Shown here: in pieces, positions 59,531 to 64,000 of the stretch
Numbering within the stretch: the stretch's first letter is position 1
Layout of the letters: each line of letters starts with the position of its first letter
Source: Haematococcus lacustris
Lineage: Eukaryota > Chlorophyta > Chlorophyceae > Chlamydomonadales > Haematococcaceae
Assembly: GCA_030144725.1 (NCBI GenBank)
Contig: JASKMD010000004.1
Location: forward strand, 6,387,431-6,451,430
DNA length: 64,000 nt
Direction: 5' to 3'
The notes under the pieces: model-generated
What the model saw: only the letters and a program-made list of their open reading frames with translations
Databases searched by the model: none
Told to the model about the DNA's origin: nothing
Translations under genes and position numbers: made by a program

Positions 59531-59695
59531 AAAAGTGCGCGCCTTGCAACAATTACGGGAAAAGTGCGAGCCTTGTCAAAATTACTGAAAAAGTGCGAGC
59601 CTTGGTCAAAATTACGGGAAAAGTGCGAGCCTTGGTCAAAATTACGGGAAAAGTGCGAGCCTTGACCCCAATTACTGGAAAAGTGCCTTGCTACT
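59531..59695. repeat. ~31-bp minisatellite, about six copies
   Basis: Units contain GGAAAAGTGCG, AGCCTTG and CAAAATTAC. The last copies are slightly diverged. No coding sense. Confidence 0.9.
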
Positions 59696-59794
59696 CAAAG
59701 GTGTTCGCGTTAGCTGCGCGATGCTTAGGTAACGGCAGGGCTAGCCGCGACAGCTAGAAAGCTAGAAAGAAGGTACCCGTAATGTAAAGGGATA

Positions 59795-59957
59795 TCGCAT
59801 AATGTCTCGGCCAGCGCTGTTCACGTCCAAATAACAGTCTCGGCCAGGTCTCGAGTTGCGTAAACGTCTCGGCTGCGCCTCGACGTTTACCGCAACTCTC
59901 GACCCAGCCTCGACCGTTATTTTCCCGTAACAGCTCGGCCTCCGACATTATACTATA
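59795..59957. repeat. Large inverted repeat (fold-back element)
   Basis: Inner arms 59829-59867 and 59882-59921 pair with few mismatches around a 14-base loop. The match weakens but continues outwards to ATAATGTC at about 59,799 and GACATTAT at about 59,945-59,952, giving arms of roughly 70 bp. Confidence 0.85.
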
Positions 59958-60117
59958 CATAGTAGCACCATGCTGCTGGGGATCGTTTATGGCAATCGCG
60001 CAGGTCCTGGGTCATCCGAAAGCTCCAGCCTGGAGCCGGAAGAATTGCTGCTATTGGTTCCACCTTCAATCAAAGTAAAAAAAACAGAGACCTTTCGGCT
60101 ATAGCAGAGCACAGCGA

Positions 60118-60126
60118 CACGTTACA
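60118..60126 (-). terminator. Possible poly(A) signal TGTAA
   Basis: TTACA on the plus strand (TGTAA on the minus), about 310 bp past the stop of the gene ending at 60435. TGTAA is the usual chlorophyte signal. Weak evidence, since a five-base motif occurs by chance. Confidence 0.3.
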
Positions 60127-60434
60127 CTCTGCTCGGCTGCATGCGAGTATCTGGTCAACATGCACTTCAGCTACTGGACATGCTTACTTCAGCTCCCTCA
60201 GGCAAGGCATAGGTGCGCCTGATGGCAAGTCATCTAACCATGTCAGTGATAGTCATCAGCTTGCATCATTTCCATGTATTGTGCGCATCAAAATGGGCTC
60301 TTTGTGATAATCTCAAACAGTGCTATGTTGTCAAACGAGTCACATTAGTATGACTTATGAGGGCAGCTACCAGCTGCCTACATGACGTTACTGCCATGGC
60401 AGGTAGTGTCTACAAGGCATTCTTGCTCGAAGGC

Positions 60435-63400
60435 TCAAACCACAAGCAAGGCAGCAGCCAGGGAAAGCACAACGCCCACGCCTGCCAACCAAGGGTGGGA
60501 AGCTGGTGATTGCAGTGTCGCACTGCTTGTAGTGGGGCTAGCAGTGGGGGTGGAGGTGGTGTTGCAGCTAGGGGCGCAGCGCTGGGCAGCACTGGCTATG
60601 ACCACGCTGCCGTTGCAAGCCCTGCGGTCAAACAGTGGCAAGCATGCATGCCTCTGTAGGAACACATGGAACACTCCTTAAAGGCACATGTGTTGTCCAG
60701 TTTGCAGGGGTTATTTGTCAGCATGTCTGCATTGTGTCCTCATTGAAACAACTAGTCGCATTGTTGCAGTGGCAGCAGTCTGTGCCAGGCAATGATAGTG
60801 TCACAAGCAATTCCTGACTACCTATGTAGCCTCAACCCCACCTACCTGAACACCAGTGGGCAGATGGGGGTGACTGGAGCTTGGCAGTTGACCAATGGGC
60901 ACTGTGCAGCAGAAGCCAGGGTAACCTGACCGGCTGTGAGGCTGCGCAAGAAGGTAGGAGCAGCATTGGAGGCGAGTGCTGTGGGGTGGAAGAGATTGGC
61001 GAGGTCCATCAACACCTGCATGAGACATAGGCAGGCCATGCCACGTACTCATCTTATATGTGCAGCACATGCAAGTCTTCAGTACTGATGTGCAGCAGAT
61101 GCAAGTCTACATGCATGGCTACTCAATGCACAAGTGAGGCTACAGTGCTAGGCACCAGAGGGCTTAAGTCTGATGCACCAGTATCACCTCACCTGGTCAG
61201 GACGTGCCACTGCCATCTCATACCAAGAGGTGTAGCCATCAGGGTTGCTCTCCTTATCCACGCGCACAATCTTTCCATCCCTACAGAGCAACAGGTGCAT
61301 GGGTCGAGGCTACACACACTGGACAGCTGGGCACTCGACAGATGCATCAGGTGCAGACAAGGGCTATGCATGCGTTTGTAACTGACCTGAGGAAAGGCAG
61401 GCTTGCCAGATCGGCAGCTGAGAAGCCAAAGGTCGACACAAAGTTGTTCAGGGTAAGATCCTGGTTGCGGACGTCTGCAGAAGCAGCACACACCACAAAA
61501 AAGCCCCGACAGATAAACAAGCAGACAGCAAGCAAAAGACAAGCCACTGAGGAGAGGGGAAACAGTGATCAGCATACTGAGGAAAGTGAGGCTCATTGCG
61601 TACCGGGGTAGCGTGTCTCGTCAATCACCCAGGTCACATTCGCCAGGGCTGAGCGCAACACCTGTAAGTAAAAGAAGCACGACGACCATCATCCACATTG
61701 GCAATCCAAAGGCACTCTAAGCATGCCTACAGCACTCGCACCTGACCCATGGTAGTGAAGTTGTAGAGGTTGATGTTGCCCAAGCCAGCCACAGTGGTGT
61801 CCACAACATTTGTGCCGTCCACAAATGGAGCAAAAGCCGCGGGGCTGATCATCACACCACCGGCATCCTGGGGCATGCAAAACAGCACCTCGTCATCAGA
61901 GGGCAGCGCTTCCATGGCAGGCAAGGTGCAAACCAGGCAGAACAACAATGCAATAGTGAGGACTGGGCTCAAGACAGCGCAGCATACCTGGGTAAGCTGG
62001 TACCGATACTTAGATAGCTGCACTTGGACCACTTCCCGTCCAAATACAGGACCCCAGGCAGGGTTGGCGGGTTGGTAGTACAGCCACGCAACTATGGGTT
62101 GCTGTGTTGGAGGCAAAGATGTTACCACATTGGCGACTGCAGCCTTTGTGGAGGCATAACTCTGCGTGTAGTAACCAAGATGGGCATGGAAGCGGCATTG
62201 ATTACATCATGCACAGCAACATCACATGATTTTGTGAAGGGATGCTCCTTAGCACTCGCAAACTAACAACACCCTGCGCTTTAGTCTGCGCTCACCTGGG
62301 CCACTTGTGTAAAGATGTTGTTGGCCTTGTCTTCAACATTGAAGAAGGTGGCCACATACTTGATCCACTCAGCCCGGTTCAACACCCCGGGGTCAGCTGA
62401 CGCTCTGTGATGTAGCATGCCATCACAATTCATTTGTTGATCACAGCAGTTGGCACCAGTGGTTGATTGAGTGATGTGCACAGCAAACGTAATGAATGTC
62501 AACGACTCATAAACATTATGAACAATGGCACGGATGGCAAATGCAACAAGGCTGCATGTCACAACAGCAAAACTTGGGCATGTCGTCTTCCTTTGTAAGA
62601 TCAGGCAAGGCAGCATACAATGAGAAAATACCACCACCACCACGGGTGTGAGTTCACTCACGTCACTGAAATAGTCATGTTGTTGGCAGTGTTTCCATAT
62701 GTAAAGAAAGCGTCAACCTTGTTGGCGATGGCCCGTACTGCCAGAGTTGCATTGACGTTGCTTGCAGAGGGGGCTGGGTTGCCTGGTGCCAGTTGCTGGC
62801 AGCCTACAAGCAACCATTGCAACACATACATAGTCATTGCATGACTCAAAGTGGCAATGTCAACAAAATGTACCACTAGTTGAGCCATGTTCACACACCA
62901 TAAAAGCCAATGCTCTGCTGACAGGCGTCCACTGCAAACCTGGACGTAAACGTAATGCGGTTGGACACTCCCAGCAGCTTCTACAGAGCATGACAACATG
63001 TAAATGGTCGAATGCAAGGCTGCAAGCAGTGCAAGCCTTGCTTGTTAACTCTTGTTATAGTCACGCATCGCAGGTCAGCTTACCATGAAAGCGACAACGG
63101 TGGTGTCGTCTACTGACACGCTGGACAATGGGACAGAGAAGAACTTCGCACCAGCGGGGACAGCCGAAGGGGGTGGCGGCTGCGTGCCGCACTGGTATAG
63201 CACGTATGTTTCATTCGCGGATTGCCTCCTGTTCACAACTATTTTGTAGGTGTCAAAGTAGTTGACGTTGAAGTTGAGGGCATAGCTTGGCTACGTGGAT
63301 AAAAGCACCCTTAGCCATTGTGAGTAGTGCCTCGAACACATCGAAGCGCAAGGTTTGCTCAACCTACCGTGACTGTGCTCTCAAGCCCAGAAGCTGAGAT

Positions 63401-63529
63401 CAAGTGGAACTGGGACGGGAATGCGGGGACACCCAACGCGTCCGCTGAGACACAGTCCGCTGCCTGGCGCACCCCAGCTCCGAAGGCGCCACCCAGCGCG
63501 ACGAGCAACAGGACAGGCACAGTCCACAT
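60435..63529 (-). CDS. Secreted substrate-binding-protein-like surface protein, twelve exons, ~510 residues
   Basis: Resembles the periplasmic haem/iron-siderophore or cobalamin binding proteins of bacterial ABC importers. Exons: 63368-63529, 63084-63290, 62899-62980, 62662-62803, 62296-62404, 61988-62101, 61742-61867, 61604-61661, 61387-61474, 61193-61280, 60846-61015, 60435-60621. All borders are GT/AG and all phases agree. It begins with a signal peptide (MWTVPVLLLVALGGAFG). KFFSVPLSSVSVDDTTVVAF followed by KLLGVSNRITF matches the first strand and 'LGVxDRI' turn of that fold; EWIKYVATFFNVEDKANNIF matches the helix before the second lobe; SWYEMAVARPDQVLMDLANL resembles its C-terminal end. 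The protein closes with a Ser/Thr-rich stretch and a hydrophobic tail (HPWLAGVGVVLSLAAALLVV), so it is probably anchored by a membrane helix or GPI. The ligand is unknown; iron or a vitamin is a guess from the fold. Confidence 0.82.
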
Positions 63530-64000
63530 TTTATTGTATCTGGCTGACTGGCTCACGAGGCACCATCATAATATTAAGAAAGTGCACCCAACTGTTTAAA
63601 CTGTTCGCATATAATCACTCCCGAGCATTCCGATGAAAGAACCAGCATAGCACTCCCTCTTGACTACACAGCACGCTTCTTCGAGCCGGTCTCCTAAACA
63701 TAGCTTTAGCTAGGAGTTGTTCGTAGACTGTCTGGCTGTAGTGCCTCGTCGCAATCCAAAATGTCATTGTCGGGGGTCCTCCGGCACTGGTCTAGGCACA
63801 GTTCGTCCTGTTTTCCTTGCCATAGAAAACAACGAGAAGCAACCACAAATACTAGAAATTGATAGTTTTGTTCGCTTACATTTACTAACAAGTTTTGATC
63901 CCTACAGCCCTCATGCAACACCAAAATAAAGCATGAGTTGTAATCAAACACAGGCTGCGAGATCGCTGTTGTAAAGGCTACTGACAGTGTGCCTAATGCC
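63530..64000. other. Upstream region of the binding-protein-like gene
   Basis: Lower GC than the rest. Should contain that gene's promoter and 5' UTR. No other gene recognised before the window ends. Confidence 0.45.

Overview
This is a nuclear window from a green alga, most likely of the order Chlamydomonadales. The evidence is very high GC, short genes cut by many small introns with conserved GT...AG borders, introns packed with G/C-rich simple repeats and CAG tracts, an axonemal dynein gene, and chlorophyte-type transposons. Interstitial telomere-like repeats are TTAGGG, not the TTTTAGGG of Chlamydomonas. From memory (no search was run), the TTAGGG type and one recurrent transposon protein (21.4-22.0 kb) point to the Haematococcus group.

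Layout. 1-19,362 (minus strand): the 5' part of an inner-arm axonemal dynein heavy chain (DNAH6-like), from the start codon through the tail, linker and AAA1 to just before AAA2; the rest lies beyond position 1. 19.4-28.8 kb: a transposon-rich intergenic tract with a broken LINE fragment, the C-terminal relic of a Fanzor/TnpB-like RuvC protein, a small three-exon hypothetical gene, a 1,500-bp hAT element with a perfect 8-bp target duplication, and dispersed repeats. 28.8-36.0 kb (minus): a ten-exon methyltransferase whose intron 5 holds 23 tandem copies of its own 5' splice site joined to telomere repeats. 38.0-43.9 kb (minus): a MATE-family transporter interrupted by a 500-N gap. 44.7-47.6 kb (minus): an AMSH-type JAMM deubiquitinase. 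48.8-52.5 kb (plus): an alpha/beta hydrolase, divergent from AMSH. 53.0-55.5 kb (minus): holocytochrome c synthase, convergent with the hydrolase. 56.2-58.9 kb: a ~144-bp satellite split by a second, internally deleted hAT. 59.5-60.0 kb: a 31-bp minisatellite and a large hairpin. 60.4-63.5 kb (minus): a twelve-exon secreted, probably membrane-anchored protein resembling ABC-type substrate-binding proteins.

The genes do not form a pathway. They are unrelated housekeeping and flagellar genes in ordinary eukaryotic order. Exon borders given here were read by hand: most were fixed by requiring GT/AG ends plus a continuous reading phase, and coordinates marked approximate were not. The most unusual material is in introns and transposons rather than in the genes.
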